A stretch of 64,000 bases of DNA. Source: Scolecobasidium constrictum UM 578. Taxonomy: Eukaryota; Ascomycota; Dothideomycetes; Venturiales; Sympoventuriaceae. This document shows positions 43,901-58,700 of this stretch, one piece after another. The notes beneath the pieces were generated by a model. That model worked only from the letters and a program-made list of their open reading frames with translations, had not been told where the DNA came from and did not search any database. How positions within the stretch are numbered: the stretch's first letter is position 1; every line of letters starts with the position of its first letter. Made by a program: the position numbers and the translations under genes. Location: NCBI GenBank assembly GCA_000611715.1, contig AZYM01000124.1, positions 1 through 64,000 on the forward strand, in the 5' to 3' direction.

Positions 43901-46900
43901 TGAGAGGGCATTACTTCGATCATAGCCGTGCCAAACAGCGTGGCTTATACTGGATACTGCTCATATTGACGTGGCAGCCGCGACAATGGCAGGCCATCCA
44001 CGAGTAGCTCCGCACTTAGAATATTGAATTGGACGATGGACGTCTGACCACCTGACTCTTCTGTCCGAGTTACCAGCCAAGGGTTTCCGTGGTCAACTCG
44101 GGTCCATCCAGTCCCGGGTTTGTATGAAGCCCACGATTGCCTAACTGCCGTGTCGAGGCAGGAATCGCCATGAACAACAATTCGTGTGGCGATGATTGGC
44201 ACACATCGATGACATAGTCGTTTCCAGCGTGTCATTAGCATGTTAGAGGAAGTTGACAGGGCAATAGCAGTGTTTTCCTGGACTACAATTGAGGCGCGGA
44301 GCAGCGCAGCAGCCGCGTCCTGGCGCACAAGAATGCGATCGCAATGCTCTTGGTCTAGGTCAAATGTGAGGATACTGGTCAAAGCAGCCTCAACAGCGCT
44401 TTCAACGAGTGATCTTCTCTGCTCGTTGGAAGGAGCGACCATAGCCTTCTTCAGAAGGGAAGCCATCCACTTCATGGCGATGCCGCGAACCTGGTCAAGG
44501 AATGACAGCGAGAGCTGTCGAATCTCGTCCGAACCACTTAATGATACGATGCGGGCAGCAATCAGTGCGAATATTACCCACGCCGTTAAGCTGTCCCAAT
44601 TCTCTTCGACCTTCTTTAGCGAACTCGAAAGCTGCTTCAGCAGTTTCGTACAGAACTGCGTATCCAAAACGATTTCATGCCCGCTTCTTTCCCATAATCA
44701 GATAGGGGCCCGGTCTGATTCAGAATCTGCAAAATCAGGGTCTAAGTATCGCATCTTAAAAAGTTTACGATGGGAATAGCAAGCTAGGTGAGCAGGTTAG
44801 TCTATTAAATCTGAATACCTAGCGGCAGAGTTGCGAAGGCCTTGTACTCGTTAAGAGAAAAGTGAGACGGGCATTCGGATTAAGACGCGATTGCCTCGTT
44901 CGGTGGTAGACTATTTAGGCTACTCGGCGGACGGGCCAGAAACGGCTGGAGAGATGCCGACGTGTCGCTAAGCCGGTAGGTACATCGCTCATATATGGTT
45001 TCAGTGGCGCGAAGCGACGACAGAAACACGCCGGTCTGCTTTTCGTAGTACTGCAGGCGCAAGCTATTGTTGACGAGTATGGATTCTTCCGTTGCGGTAG
45101 AAAGTTGTCTCTAATTGCGGTGTGAGCTAGTGTGTGGTTTCGCTCCGGAAAGTGCCGTCACTCTTTAGCTGCCTATAGCGGTGTTCGTATAATACCGTGA
45201 TAGTCCTAAGGTAGCCTTCAAGAGCATGGCTAAACTCGGGGACCTTCGCGACAGAAAATTCCGACTTAAATACGTCATAGATGACGAAAAGTGTAGCATT
45301 GCGCCAGCTATTATATGCTTACGGAACCAGCAATTCGAAAACCGCGGCTTTGCCTTCGTTCTCTTCTGGTAGAGGCCATTCGTGAACAGCGATCTAGAGC
45401 CCCTCTGCTGTCTTCTTCTTGCTACATCGCCGACATGACGAGTGGTGGCGACGTTCGTAGAACTCGTTGATTGGGTCAACCAGCACATCGTCTTCATCGC
45501 ACGTCCCGTTGTTGTACGCCTCCATCAGCTGATCGTACCGCGCCTTCTCTCTCCGAAACTCGGCTCGTTTCTGCTCACGTGCACTATATGCATCTCTTTC
45601 GATCTGTAGCATGAGCGCTTGATGCTTAGCGGAATCATCGAAAACCCGTACTGCGAAAGAAGTGGTAGAGCCGAAAGCAGATGTGATGGCTGAAGGATTT
45701 TTGGCAGACAGTTGGCGCTGACGTAGGTAGTGCTCTACGTCATACAGCCTTTTCATCTAGCTTTTAAAAGGGAGTACCAGGGACTGCAGCAAGTGGCTAG
45801 GTATATCCGATCGGTACTCCCTCAAGATGTCATAAATAGCGCAAGCGGATCGATCACAGGCAACTCACAGATCGATGAGCGTTAAGAGCATGACTGAGAA
45901 CATTTCGGGGGCGTCTGCGTAAGCGCGGGACGCTTCGTTGTGATATACCTCCATTGACGTTCGAATGGTCCCTGTAGTAGTAGGTTCTGCAATACGACCT
46001 GCCAACCAAGCGGGCAGAAACGAAGCAACCCATCGTTCGAATGCCGCGAGAGCGAACAGCTTGTGGGTCTCGCCGCTGGGTGTCAATTTAGTTAGTATCT
46101 CATCTTGACTACACTCCGGGTACACTCCAGACACGTTGATCTAAATGTTTCGCTTGAGCGCTTTCCTCTTGCGCACATTCTGAAGGAAAGATTCAAGCTG
46201 GGGCAATGCCATCACAGTATCTCTCAGAATATCCGCTTCGCTGATAACAGGCAGGGGTAGAGGTTAGCACATTGAGGTGGTGGTGTCGTCCCACCTCTCC
46301 TAAAGTAGGATACTAGCCTTGTCTAGACTCTGCCGTACAGGCTCGATCCATGGCGCCAGATCCTGGTTACCAAACTTCAACAGACGTTGCGCAATCTTGC
46401 ATCGAAGACTAAAGATGTCTTCACTTTCCATACCTAGCGAGCAGCACGTCTCGAGCAGCTTACCTAGAAAGAAGATCATAAACGCTTTATACCATTTACT
46501 CCCGGAGCCGGTAGAGGCTCGTACAAAGGTAATTTATAAAACGACGCGGATGTAAAGCCAGGTTAGCGAACGATACCAGGGACCGTAGCTTTACCGCCAC
46601 AGTACCTCCTCCCTGCAGTTCTTCTCCACGGTGCGCACTCGTTCAACCCGACCAACCGCGGCCAAGATATTCATCATGAGGCCAGTTACAAGGAACGGCT
46701 TAGTTATATCCCGAGTTTCGTCATGCTCTTGGCCGGCCTTCCTGATCTTGGGCTGCATTTCATGCATATCCTGAAAACTCAGACGCGAAAGTGTGCGTGC
46801 GATCATATAGAGGAAATCCCCATCCCCAAATTGATCGACGCTAACAGCGATGTAGTCATTTAGAAAAGAGCGTTTAAGCCGGCCCCGGGTCTCGATCACT

Positions 46901-47337
46901 ACCTCGTTAGGAGGAGTCAACTCGAATAGCTCAAAGTGAACCTCGCCGCGAGCATAAGTTATGATAATAGCGGCATTTTGAGCTTTCAAAAGCAGCGGCA
47001 CAGCATCACCTTTACCGTTGGTCAGCTGGAAACGATAAACAAGACGAGCCCGTGACAAACCTTCAGCGACAAGGTTTCGCAGAGCTATGACAAGCTGATT
47101 TTCATTGATTGTGCCCGCGTCATCTCGTACAGCGATGGCATTGCGGATCGTGTCCGAGACAGTACGGACAATATCCTGCGCTGGAAACCGAATAGCCTGG
47201 AAGAGGTCTAGTGAATCCAGAACGAATCGCAAGAGAGAGTGTTCGTGTGCCGGGTTGGAATCGTCCCCCTGAGGAAGTTTTGGGGGGAGAACAACATGGT
47301 GGTAGGCGAATTTGGCTGCCAAAACATCCATATCCAT
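37945..47337 (-). pseudogene. RIP-decayed DUF3638/DUF3645 giant ATPase paralogue
   Basis: Start MDMDVLAAKFAYHHVVLPPK at 47337, end HLLNEVDMSDLPM at 37945. Every part aligns in order with the intact plus-strand gene at 49716-59309. Readable blocks: 47337-46591 (N-terminal domain), 46134-45865, 45756-45394, 44667-43945, 43923-43552, 43293-43018, 42867-42607, 41010-40015, 39753-39481 and 39474-37945. The P-loop MGEGKSSVI is readable near 41060-41090 and the Walker B motif is YLDEVHTRG near 39370. A 45-nt intron near 39223-39267 matches the position of an intron in the intact gene. TAG/TAA codons interrupt otherwise continuous homology, and 41000-42600 is the most damaged and AT-rich part. The copy is dead by RIP-type nonsense rather than by truncation. 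Confidence 0.88.
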
Positions 47338-49715
47338 AGCAGAAAGACGCTGGACAGCTCAGTAGCAATCTTGAAATGTGGCTGAGGAATGATCAGTGGG
47401 CAAACCAGAACTATGTGGGCGTAGACGACTATATTCTGGGGGTCCGCGCGAGGTTCTTTGACCTCTCGGACGGGCACACCTTGAAGGCATACAAACAAGG
47501 CGTTTCTGCCCTCAAGCAGACACGGAGGTATGCTCCGCTCACAGCCGGACGCCCTGTATTTGCAGATTGTGACCGGAGGACGTAGGAAGCATTGATAACG
47601 ACGCTTCGGCATATAAGGCATCTGTGAGCTTATCAGTCCTGGGCGCAAAGGCAACACGATAATTGGACATGACCGTGAGTGCCTGAGTCTCTACGTCTCA
47701 ATCTTCGCATCTGCTTACGCCTTGGGCGAAGGTGCGTGCTCACCGCAACTGTTGTACAGGCAGCATTGACGACAAGTTCTGAAGCTTGGATCAGACGATT
47801 CAGGCAATTTGGCTCGCCTGCGAGGTGTCAGCTGGCATCTACAGTGACAAGACCGCGATAGAATCTAGGGATAAAATCCAATTCGGAAGATCATTTGTCC
47901 ATTATATGGTTGAGAAGGATGAGGAGCAGCATTCTACGCGATACACTTCATGCCGTATACCGGATTTATGTAGCACAATACAGACTTAGGGCGTGCCATG
48001 CACGAGTGTCGTCTGTAGGAAGAAGCACGGCATAGTTGGCTTCATGCAAGTCTGAGGCGTACCATGCACGAGTATGCAAGAACAAAGCACGAAAGCTCTT
48101 GTGTCAAGCAAAAATTCCCAGAACATCAGGTGGACCCTGCAATTGTATGCCCAATCACGCGCACGCGGTCCCCCGATCCCGGCAGTCACTACCTAGGTGG
48201 AAGGCAACACGTGCTTTGAGTGACGAACGGCGTAGCGTTAGAGTATTAATTCAGCGTCACGTCTGCTCAAGACAGGATTTCTTCTTCTTCACGGTCGGCA
48301 CCTAGAGTGCACCGCAACCACTCTTTACCATCGGCTGACTGTCCCCCTTTCCACTTATTCTTTCTGCGTTAACCCACTGTTCTCTTATATTCGCTCCATT
48401 CGTCCTAGCACCTTCACCAGCAGGGCCTCCAAGCACCTCCTCTTCACCAAGGTAGTCTCTAATTTCCAACTCGAGCCAACAAGTCCCGCCGAACGAAATA
48501 AATATATACTACGCTTTTCCTCACGTCGAACCTGGCTAGCTCACTATTAGGAACCCTAGTCTACTATCTCCTAATATCTAAGGGTGGACCTCGAACAACA
48601 CTTTCCCTACTGGTCAGGATGAAAGAGCTTACACAGAACTTTAGCTAAATACACAATATCCCGCAATCGCTGCGATTAATAATCATTTACTCGAATAACT
48701 AGCATAATAACATAATTACCAGGACTTTTATGCTCCTGCTACCCCTAAAGCCTTAAGCTCCGTTACACAGGCGCCTGCAGAAATCCACTAATATTATATA
48801 TACCCGGATATCTTTCTAACCCGCCGCGACCTTAAGTGCGTAACTATCTATGCTACGGGTCTATATGCTGACTAATCTACTTAGTAAGCATATTATAAGG
48901 AAGCACGATCGACCGCACTAGTGCGCGTCTTATCGTTAATCCTTCGGTCTTAGCTCTAAGCTTAAACGGCATAATAACAGCGTGCATCTACGCAGCCAGA
49001 CCTTTTATTATCTAGTTAAAGGGTACAAGCAATCAGAGAGCCAAAATAGCGGCTACGCAAGGAAAGATCATTTGCAGAGGCATATGCGAATGAAGCATCG
49101 TGACTTTGCTCAGTAGGGGTGGTAAAAGACAAGTCAGAGGTAGCATCAATGAAATAGAAGAGCGCAAAATCGAAAGACAACTTGTCCTGTTGCTCAGTCT
49201 GATGACTTCTGACGCGCAAGGCTCTGTAGGGCTGATCCATCAAGTGTGACTAATCTCAACCTCTTGTCTCCGTCATGTCGACCGGTTTCTTCCGTATAGT
49301 GCGGAAAGGAAGGCGTGTAGCTTGAGGTAGCAAATGCGATTCTAGATAGTCAGAGGTCAAGCTAGATCCTGATACGTTTCGTCATGGCGCGGTGGCTCGC
49401 CGTGATGCGCACTCAATGGTACGCCTCGATCTTGCATGCATGAATATGCATCACTTTCCCAAACGAGAGACGTAACACCTAGCAGCATGCAGACAGAGAG
49501 CCAGTCAAATCATGCCGACCTATCGCGGCATTTCCGGAGCAGCATAGGTGCCTTGAGCACCTCCTATTGGGAAACTTGAAAGCTGCGGTACTAACAGTCT
49601 TCACCGCTTGTCGACCCAATTCACCATTAAAAGCGTACTTGCGTAACCAACACCACCACGCAGCAGATTTTCTTTTTCGCTCGGACAACGACAAGCATCC
49701 TACATCGCAGTCATC
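47338..49715. other. Divergent intergenic between the two DUF3638 paralogues
   Basis: 2.4 kb without a supported gene. 47990-48080 holds a short imperfect direct repeat (ccatgcacgagt twice, about 70 bp apart). 48480-49010 is AT-rich with RIP-like TpA content. 49250-49715 has normal composition and should hold the promoter of the intact gene. Small frames such as 49745-49479 (minus) show no motif. Confidence 0.45.
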
Positions 49716-52700
49716 ATGGTGTCTCTGATCTTGGTCTTCAATCATCTAGTCCTCCCTGCAGAGCTCCCAAAATGTGTGGACGAAGATCCAGAAGCTGTAA
49801 GCAGCGCAATCTTACACCGAGTCTTGGAAGCATGCAAAGTTATGGAAGGAATGGTCGGCGGTGAGCTCTACCGAGGAGAGCTGGCCACAATATGGTCATC
49901 GATCAGGCGCACGCTGCAGAAGTGTCGAGGCATCCGTGGAATGGACATTGAAGCGAGAGTCTTGTTGCAGGACTGGGCGGACTTCAAAATGAATGACTTT
50001 CATCTTCTGCACGTTGCCAAACAGAACGCCGCTTTGATAGTTCGTCGAACTGACATGTAAGCTGAGAAGTGACTAGACCTGTTCCTATGATTATGCTCAC
50101 CACGAATTAACAGAGACGGAAGCGAGAGCATCGTTTTCGAAGGGTTTGAGACATCGCCTGCGGCGAAGAGTGTTCTGGCAACTGACGGGGCCCTCATTTG
50201 TGACTTTCCCGAGCGCGCCGCCAAGGTCTCGTGGGCAAAGTTTTGTGAGACTCCATTCCAGGGGAGTTTGGCAATGTTCCTTGAACAGGCGGGCCAGGAG
50301 TCATTGCAGCGCTTCGCTGCCACCGCAACCAAGGCGGGAACCTCGATCATTGAAGCTCGTGACACAACAGACCCCGCGCTTATTCTGGAGTTCCTCATGT
50401 CCTTGCTAGCAGCGACAGGCACAACAGCGAACGTGTCAACGATCAGAAAGCGTGTGAGGGACGATGTCCACATTCGAAAAGCCGAGATTCCGTGGCGCCG
50501 AGCTCCAGCGTGGCTGGCCCTCCGCGTAGTCCTTCTACGGCAGCTCTGCCTCACTATGGGCGTTGAATGTGGGAAGGTGTGTTACAAAGTCCTCATTTGC
50601 GTAGTGCTTGCGAACCTCCTGGAAGAATCCGCTGGTGAATTAGCCCCAGAGCTTGTTCTGACGCTCCGAGCGAAGCTATGCCGCCGCCTTGCAAAACTTG
50701 AAGCTGATCGCAAGAACGCGTCGGAATCTCGGGACGATAACTACGGTCAGCTGTTTGCTTCGATTAGTGCCTTGTGCGAAAGAGTCGTGCTCAATGTCAC
50801 GGGTCAAATCGAGAATGCCTGGGATCGCTACAAGAGAAGTTGTTCGCGCAACGTGCCGAGGATCGCCAGCCGTGCTGCCGGCAACGCCTTGGTCATCTCG
50901 CTTCCTGTAGGCGGCCAGCACCTGCGCTCTTTGTTGCACGATACAGCAACCTTCAGTTGGAACCGAAACGCACTGCAGGTGTCTGAACTCGACGATGGCA
51001 CGGTTAGAGCAACAAGGGAGATGTCTCAGGCATACTTCGCGTTTGCGAAGATCGACAGCGAGACTGAGAACGGGACAAGGGTGACCGTTGCTCCCGACAG
51101 GACATACATCGATCGCTGTGTCCAACTCGCCAACGCAATTGACAGCCTCTTTGCTTCAGCTTATGACCACTGCAAGTCTAAGCCGGAACAGATGAGCTCT
51201 TTCATTCTGAATATGTTCGAGATCTGGATTGCCATGGATAAGTGTGCCGTTGCTGCATGCCCGGTCTTGACAGAATTCCACCCACTATTTCCTCCCGCAG
51301 CCTTGGATGTATTGCTTCTCTCAACAGCAGTCGAGATGAAACGGCTGCAGGCCGTGCAAATCTACCTTGGGGATAGGTGCGAAGGCTGCTCGGCCGGGGA
51401 GCGAACGATATTTGCCGAGCCAAGCAAGCATTCTTTTGCTACTCGCTACCTACAGCTTTCAGACGAAGCTCAGCAGCTGCACGATGTACAGGACCGCATT
51501 GACTTGGCTTCCGACGCATCCCGGGCTCGAAAGCAGACGGAATGGCAACGCATGAACGACCAGTACGACAATCTGAGCGCCAAAATCTCTGGTGGTACTT
51601 GTGTCTGCACAAGAAAAACTGACGGGAGCCGTGATGTCAGAGGCTGCACCAAGTGTTACCACTGGCGTACCCGAAACAGAATGAAAATCAATATTCATGA
51701 GGACTATCTGCCCAGCCAAAAATCCCAGAAGGCCGCGGTGGTCTTCGAACTCTGCGTTCCAAAACATGTACAGGCATATAGGAATGCAACATGGAGAATC
51801 TTTAGAGAACTTGCTCATCCAAGCAAGGGGGACAAGCACTTCCCGGCCGTGCTCCTGCTGAATGAATGCGGCCCACTACAGCCATATTCTCGTTCAGATC
51901 CCAGTGGCATCACACTTGCATCGGCCAAAAAATCTTTCCTTCAAACGCACTACAAAGCATTCAAGATGAAGGTGGATGTGGACAAGATTGTTCTACCGTT
52001 TGCCGCTAGCTTCTCATATTATGACCAGCGGTCAGAGACCTGGGTCGGCGATTTGCAGAGACCAATCACTTTCGTTCACCATTGCGGTGTCCACATACCT
52101 CCTTGCTTACTTCAATCCGTCACGGAAAGACTCGACCACCCACCTCCAAAATTCGACGGTCCAACTTCGTATGAGAGCATCGCAAACCAAACAAAATGTC
52201 CGCCAGAGATCTCTGTGCACGAGTTCACGGCATTTCAGCGTCTCCTGGCAGGCACAAACAGGCGTTGGCTGACAATCCTAGTCGAGCTGGGGTCCTCAAA
52301 CCTTAATTTTAGCACAGAAGATACAATGCTCCTCCTTGGACACCTTGCCACGCAAGCGGGGCCCATGGGATCCAAAGATGATTTCCTGCGCAATGCTCAC
52401 GTTGTGTTCAAAGATGAATCCTTTTGCCGGCGTCTCGCAGAACAGATCGAAAAGCGACTGCAGTCCCTCAAGTCCAACTGGCGTGAAACAAATTGCATGG
52501 AACTCCTGTTGACTCTGGCATTGCGTCTCTACGAGCTGACCAATGGTCTTATGCGTAACGCAGCGCTAGACATTGTAGCTGTCGCTCGCCACATCACTTT
52601 GGGGTGGGTGTCACGCCTTAGGGACGAGGTTAGAAAGGCAGAAGATGCCCCTACGGCGATGAGGCTGGCGAGCTATGGGTTCTGGGCAGCATTACTTTGT

Positions 52701-55700
52701 CGAAGGACATTCACCATCTTCAATGTCGGAGACACCATAGATGCAGCGAACTTGAGTACATTTATTCAGAGTTCCATAGCGCTCCAGGAAAACCTCATCA
52801 CGAACCCATCAAAGCTGTCGCCGACCGTGACAAGCATGCTCATGAGGGATATTCGAATGGTCTACCGCATTCAGTCTGTGATTCAACACTCAATCATGAT
52901 ACATACGACAAGTCTTGAAGATGCTATCCGGAAATGTTGGTCGGAGTCCGAAACCTCAAGTGCGCGAACTTTCTCTTCCTGGGTATTCCTCTCCAGTCCC
53001 CATGAGACCTGGGTTGGTGCTGTCATGACTAGCAGTGTAAAAGACTGGGTTCTTCAACAAATTATCCACTACAATGTGCTCGAGGGTCACCTGTTGGTGG
53101 ATGGTGTGCTGTTGGGCAAGCTGCCTCCAGAGATTGTGGAATCGAAGGAGGTTAAACAGCTGTTCGGAAATCAGCACCTCCTGACGTTTCCTTCATCGCT
53201 GACTGGCATGAGCCACATGCTGGTCATGCAGGTCTTTGGCAATGAAATCCATTTTGGTAGACGAGGGGACGCAGTCGTGATACGAGCCGTTGGGTACGGT
53301 GCAGTTCTCGAATATATCCCTGGCTCGCTGTTTCGCATGGGGGCTGAGTATGATCTACCTGCCTCTTTGATCGATGGCTGCACACATTGGCTCAACCTTC
53401 GCACGGGTCAGCTCGAGATTCGGAGGAGCCCCTATCTGTGGAAGACAAGGCTTGGCGATTGGGTGCTCAACCTCTACTCTGGACAAGCGAGACGTCGAGA
53501 TTCAGTTTTGGTCGACCCGCATAGTCAAATTCACCAGCAAATCCAAGAGATATTCCGCGACTTCGAAGATCCGCAGGAGCTGACCGTGTATCAACCTGCG
53601 AAGCGCAGTCTCTCGGTGGAGCTTAAGCGAATGGAGCTTTCCTTCTTCGTCGACGAAAGCGGACTTCTTGAGTGTCGACAACTCCGTGCAGTGATTGACC
53701 CTGATCAAGATGCCGGAACGCTTTACGGCTTGAGAAGTAAGCTGGTGATGCATGACCTCATCGATAAGGAGCGGCGAAGCTTGCTTGTCGCATTGGGGTC
53801 GTTGTCTTTTCGGCGTCACGGCATGCATGTCGAAATTCAGGTGCATGGGGTAGGCGAATATGGCAAGTTCGAGATTGATACTATATTGGGACGTCTGACC
53901 TGCCCACCAGAGCCTCGCCTGCTATACACGAAAGCTCTACTGCATGCTGCGACCTCTTTTCCCTTGTCAGATCCCCTTACATCATGCACAGGCACGGAGG
54001 TAGCATGTCACCTTTTGGAATCAGGTGTTTGCCAGCCATGGAAGCCGCTCACCCCCGCACACAAGAGCATCCTCGAAAGTATTGCAGCCTTGAGCCCAAC
54101 TCGAGCATACTATCCAGCAGACATGAAGATTCTTCAGACAGTTGGATGGAATCCGGATCTCACGGTCACAATTCAACACGATTGTTTCACGCCACTAGTC
54201 GGCAGAATCTTCTCAGAAGCAGCTCGTCTGCTTACCTTTTACGACGAGAAAGGAGGGTTAGAAGGCGTTGAACATGCTGAGAAGGGCGTGAGTGGTGAGC
54301 TCTGCTCTGAGCATCTCCGGCGTCGTGGCCTCATTCGACGAAATCTGTACGAACGCCCTGTCACCACTTCGTTATGCATCAGAAGCCAAGACCATCCATA
54401 CGAACGCAGGAATTGGACGTGTGTCACTCAGCAGGAACAGAACGTGTACAACGTCACAAGACTTCTGCATCGACGACCGATCGTGATTGACGTACGCACA
54501 AGCTTTACGCACATCCTAGAGGATCTTCCAGGGACGGTCATTGGCGGGTTCCCAAGCAGGTTGGACGAGTTCCAAGGGGTCCTCAGCGATTGGATCGACA
54601 ACACGCTGAGTGAACGATGGGGACAGCTGGTTAACTTCTGTCGTACCAGCCATACTGATGACATATACAAGGTCGCCTTCAGACTAAGTCTCCTTGCGTT
54701 CAGTCCTGCGGCGAACATGGAGGCAATCAAACTGCTATGCGCATTCACATCTGTGGAGACACTAAAGACGTTGGAGCCTCCAACACATTCTGTGTTCATT
54801 GAGTTCACTGTCAATCCGACCATGACGGGCAAGCGCCTCCGAAAGTTGATCAGAACCCATTGTGCTCTGTCAGAGCCGAAGCAGCGAGGCACTTCGAATT
54901 CACTCAGTCTTGTTGAAGCCGCGGATGCAAGATTGGTCGAGATTGAGCGCCTTGCTAACCATCTTTTGGAACAATGGCCTTGTGACAAGCCTTCAACTTC
55001 CGGGTTTAGGTACGAATTTCTGAAGGATCGCGAGGTCATGGAGCATGTTGGCCCCGAATGGACTCGTGTGTTTGCAAACTTAGGTCTCTTGACATATGCA
55101 AACGCTGTCCAGGAGATTTTGGATACCCAAGCTCTAGTGGTCGACTTGCCACGATTGGAGAATTGGTGCATGGTCGACAGAGTTGCGGAGAAAGAGAGGC
55201 GTGGTGATGTAGTCCCATCGCTCCAAAACGAACTCTTGCTAAACCCTGCCCCGGACCTATCCAAATACTGTACCATCATTTCTGATTTAGTGTACCGCAC
55301 TGTGAGAGCACAAGAGACTTCATCAGCGGATACCACGAACTCAAGATCTGTTACAGAGCTTGATGGTATCTTATCAGCTTTCACAAGCTCACCCCACCCC
55401 CTTTGGCAACAGTACGGGAAGGACTTGCGCAGGAGCCTAGACGCCCTTCGTCAATCTCATACCAGAACCAGGCAAGTTGTGAGCCTTCCGACTCTGTATG
55501 TTGTTCAGAATAGGGTTGCCATCGCTCGTGAAGCAGTTCGGGGTCACTTCGAGGAGATATTGCACATGTTCGCTGCAGGCGACGGTCATTTCCATTGGTT
55601 ATCTCTGGGAGAGCTCTGGCCGCGGATCACGACCACTCTGGTCCTTGAACAACTACGATCAAGTAGTGATAGATCTTTTGGGTCTGGTACGAGAGAGTTT

Positions 55701-58700
55701 CTCGTGTCGTATGGCGTCTTGATCACAAGGCTTCAATGGCTCTTGCGTGCTAGGTACGAATGTCTGAAGGGTGATGGCCACAGATTGCTTGAAGAATGGA
55801 GCGAAGCTGGTCATGAGAATTGGAACCCGTCGGAAGTGCCCGACTGGCTCCTTTTGGAGATCGACAGCAATTTGCTGATCCGAAGCGAGCAAATCGATGT
55901 TGCTGAAGCCATCATCTCCCCGATGTCTTCATCCAATTCTGTGTTGCAGCTGAATATGGGCAAAGGTAAGTGCCAGAATAGGCAATCCACCCGTTGCTTT
56001 AGTCTCGTCGACACAACGTTAACCATAGATCAGGAAAGACCTCATGTATCGTGCCAATGGCGCTAATGGTCCTAGCGAACACGAAACAGTTATCGCGATT
56101 GATTGTACCAAAAGCCTTGCTGCTCCAAACTGCGCAGACTCTGCAGGCGAAGATAGGAGGGCTTGTAGGGCGCGAGATCCGGCACATCCCATTTTCCCGC
56201 CGGACGCGTACGCCTTCACAAGTACTGAAGCTTTACAGCGACATACACCGTCAAATGCTTGATCTTTCTGGAATCATCTTGACGATTCCAGAGCATATCT
56301 TGTCCTTCAAGCTCAGTGGTCTTCAGCGTCTCGCAGATTCGAAATTCAAAGAAGCGGGCACAATGATCACGTTCCAGGATTGGCTAGAGAAGCATTCTCG
56401 GGATGTCCTCGATGAATCCGACTTCTCTTTGGCCGTTAAGACGCAGCTGATATATCCGAGTGGTCAGCTTCTCCCTGTCGACGGTCACCCCGATCGCTGG
56501 ATCATAGCGCAGTCGTTGTTACATCTTGTGCACAACCACGTTGCCGAGCTGCGTAGGCGCTTTCCACGTGATCTCAACGTGATAGTACGACCCTCCGGAT
56601 TTCCAACGATCCAAATTCTCCAATCTGGAGTTGAGGACGCCCTTCATCACTTACTGGTCACTGCGATCTCTAACGGAAACACTTCGATAATACGTCTCCC
56701 ATACCCGCTCGCTCCAATCGAAAAGCATGAGCTTCAACATGTTTTATCAGAGCCACGGGTTGACGGTGAGGTTTTCCAGAGGGTTATGAACATGTTCGCG
56801 GACAAGACGACAGCTGCTAAAAACCTTCTGTTAGTTCGTGGTCTTCTTGTTGACAAAATCCTCTTCCTATGTCTGAGGAAACGATGGCATGTTCAGTACG
56901 GGCTGCATCCGGATCGACATCCCATCGCTGTTCCATACGAAGCGAAAGGCGTTCCATCCGAGCAAGCTGAGTTTGGCCATCCTGATGTGGCTATCCTGCT
57001 GACCTGTCTTGCGTTCTACCACACCGGGCTGTCCATGGCGCAATTGAAGCAGAGTTTAGGGCATGTTCTCACCTCAGACGATCCGGCCTCTGAATATGAC
57101 CGATGGACGGCTGACTGCGAATCGCTACCAGGAGCTCTTCGGCACTGGAACTTCATCAACGTTGACGACGAGGGACAAGTCACCGAGCTTTGGCGCCACC
57201 TTCGCTACAACACTACGGTCTTAGACCACTACATGAACGCTTTCGTCTTTCCGCTGCACGCGAAGCAATTCGCCGTCAAATTGCAGTCGTCTGCATGGGA
57301 TCTCCCATTGTTCTCTACTGACACAGAAGAACAACACGCGAGAACGACTGGATTCAGCGGCACCAATGACAACCGTAGGCTATTGCCGTTGACAATTGAA
57401 CAGCATGATTTGCCCTCACTGGAAAAGACCAATGCCGAAGTGCTCACTTATCTTCTTCAAGACAGGAACCGGCGATACGTTGTTGCAGCAGACAGCTGTG
57501 GGATCCGCCTGAGTGAGCAACAGCTCTTAAGAGATATAACGAAACACGGAATTCGCGTCTTCATTGACGCCGGCGCCTCTATCATAGAGCTGGACAATCG
57601 AAGCCTCGTGAAGACGTGGCTGGATATTGATACTCAGGCGCAAGCAGCTGTATACATTGGCGACAATGATAATCGCGCTTGGGTTCAGTACCGAGGCGGA
57701 AAGGAACCTGTCCCTCTCCTCGCTACTCCCTTCGCCAACAATTTGGACCAGTGTTTGATATACCTCGACGAAGCTCACACACGCGGGACGGACCTTAAAC
57801 TTCCACGCACAGCATGGGGTGCAGTCACACTGGCCTTGAGGCAGACGAAAGACCACACAGTCCAGGGTACGTATACTCATGATCCGCAAGGATTGGAGAG
57901 GTGCTAACCAGGTTGTCAGCGGCAATGAGACTTCGTCAACTTGCCACAACTCAGTCTGTTGTATTCTTCGCACCACCAGAGGTCCATCAAAGTATCCTAG
58001 ATGTTTGCCAGGGAGTCTCATCCCATGAGATTGATTCTTCGCATGTCGTCCGTTGGCTGCTGGAGCAGACATGTCGAAGCAATGAACAGCTCCAGGCACT
58101 GTACACTGCTCAAGGGCTCGACTTCTGCCACAGATTGAATGGCGCTCTACAGTATCCTGACATCTTGGACAATAACAACCACAGATCGGTGCTTTTGAAC
58201 TTGATCAAGTCTCCGGAACGACTAACTCTCGAAGAACAGTATGGTGTCAGCACGGGAAATCGACTTAAAGCACTCGAGCATGTATCAAACCCATGTGTCC
58301 AAGGCTTAATCAAAACGCTCATGAAGCAAAGAAAAGCAACAGAATTTTGCAAGCTGACCATTTATCAATCTGCAATGGAGGAAGTGGAGCAGGAGCGGGA
58401 GGTTGAAAACCAGGTGGAAGAGACGCGCGAAATACAGAGGCCAACGCACCACAGAGCGCTAAACTTTCCTGGCTTACATCCGGATATCCTTGACTTTATC
58501 GCCACTGGAATTCTCAAAGCAAACCATGCATTCCAGTTGGCAATGTCATTTCTATCACGTACGAAATTGGGCATGAAGTTCAAACTGGATGCGAGACCAA
58601 GAGCAGCACGTCTTTTAGTGTCGCTCGAGTTCACTCGCACAGTCCGCCCTTGTACCTTGGCACTTGACGATAACTTCTTGGTACGTTCTCCTTCTCGTGA

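Noticed and set aside
47990..48080. Two ccatgcacgagt strings 70 bp apart, possible array or att-like site
   Set aside because: Only two copies and imperfect; no further units, so not an array.
54428..55384. 318-codon minus-strand open frame inside the giant ATPase gene
   Set aside because: Shadow of the intact 1900-codon plus-strand exon; low-complexity Ser/Arg composition.
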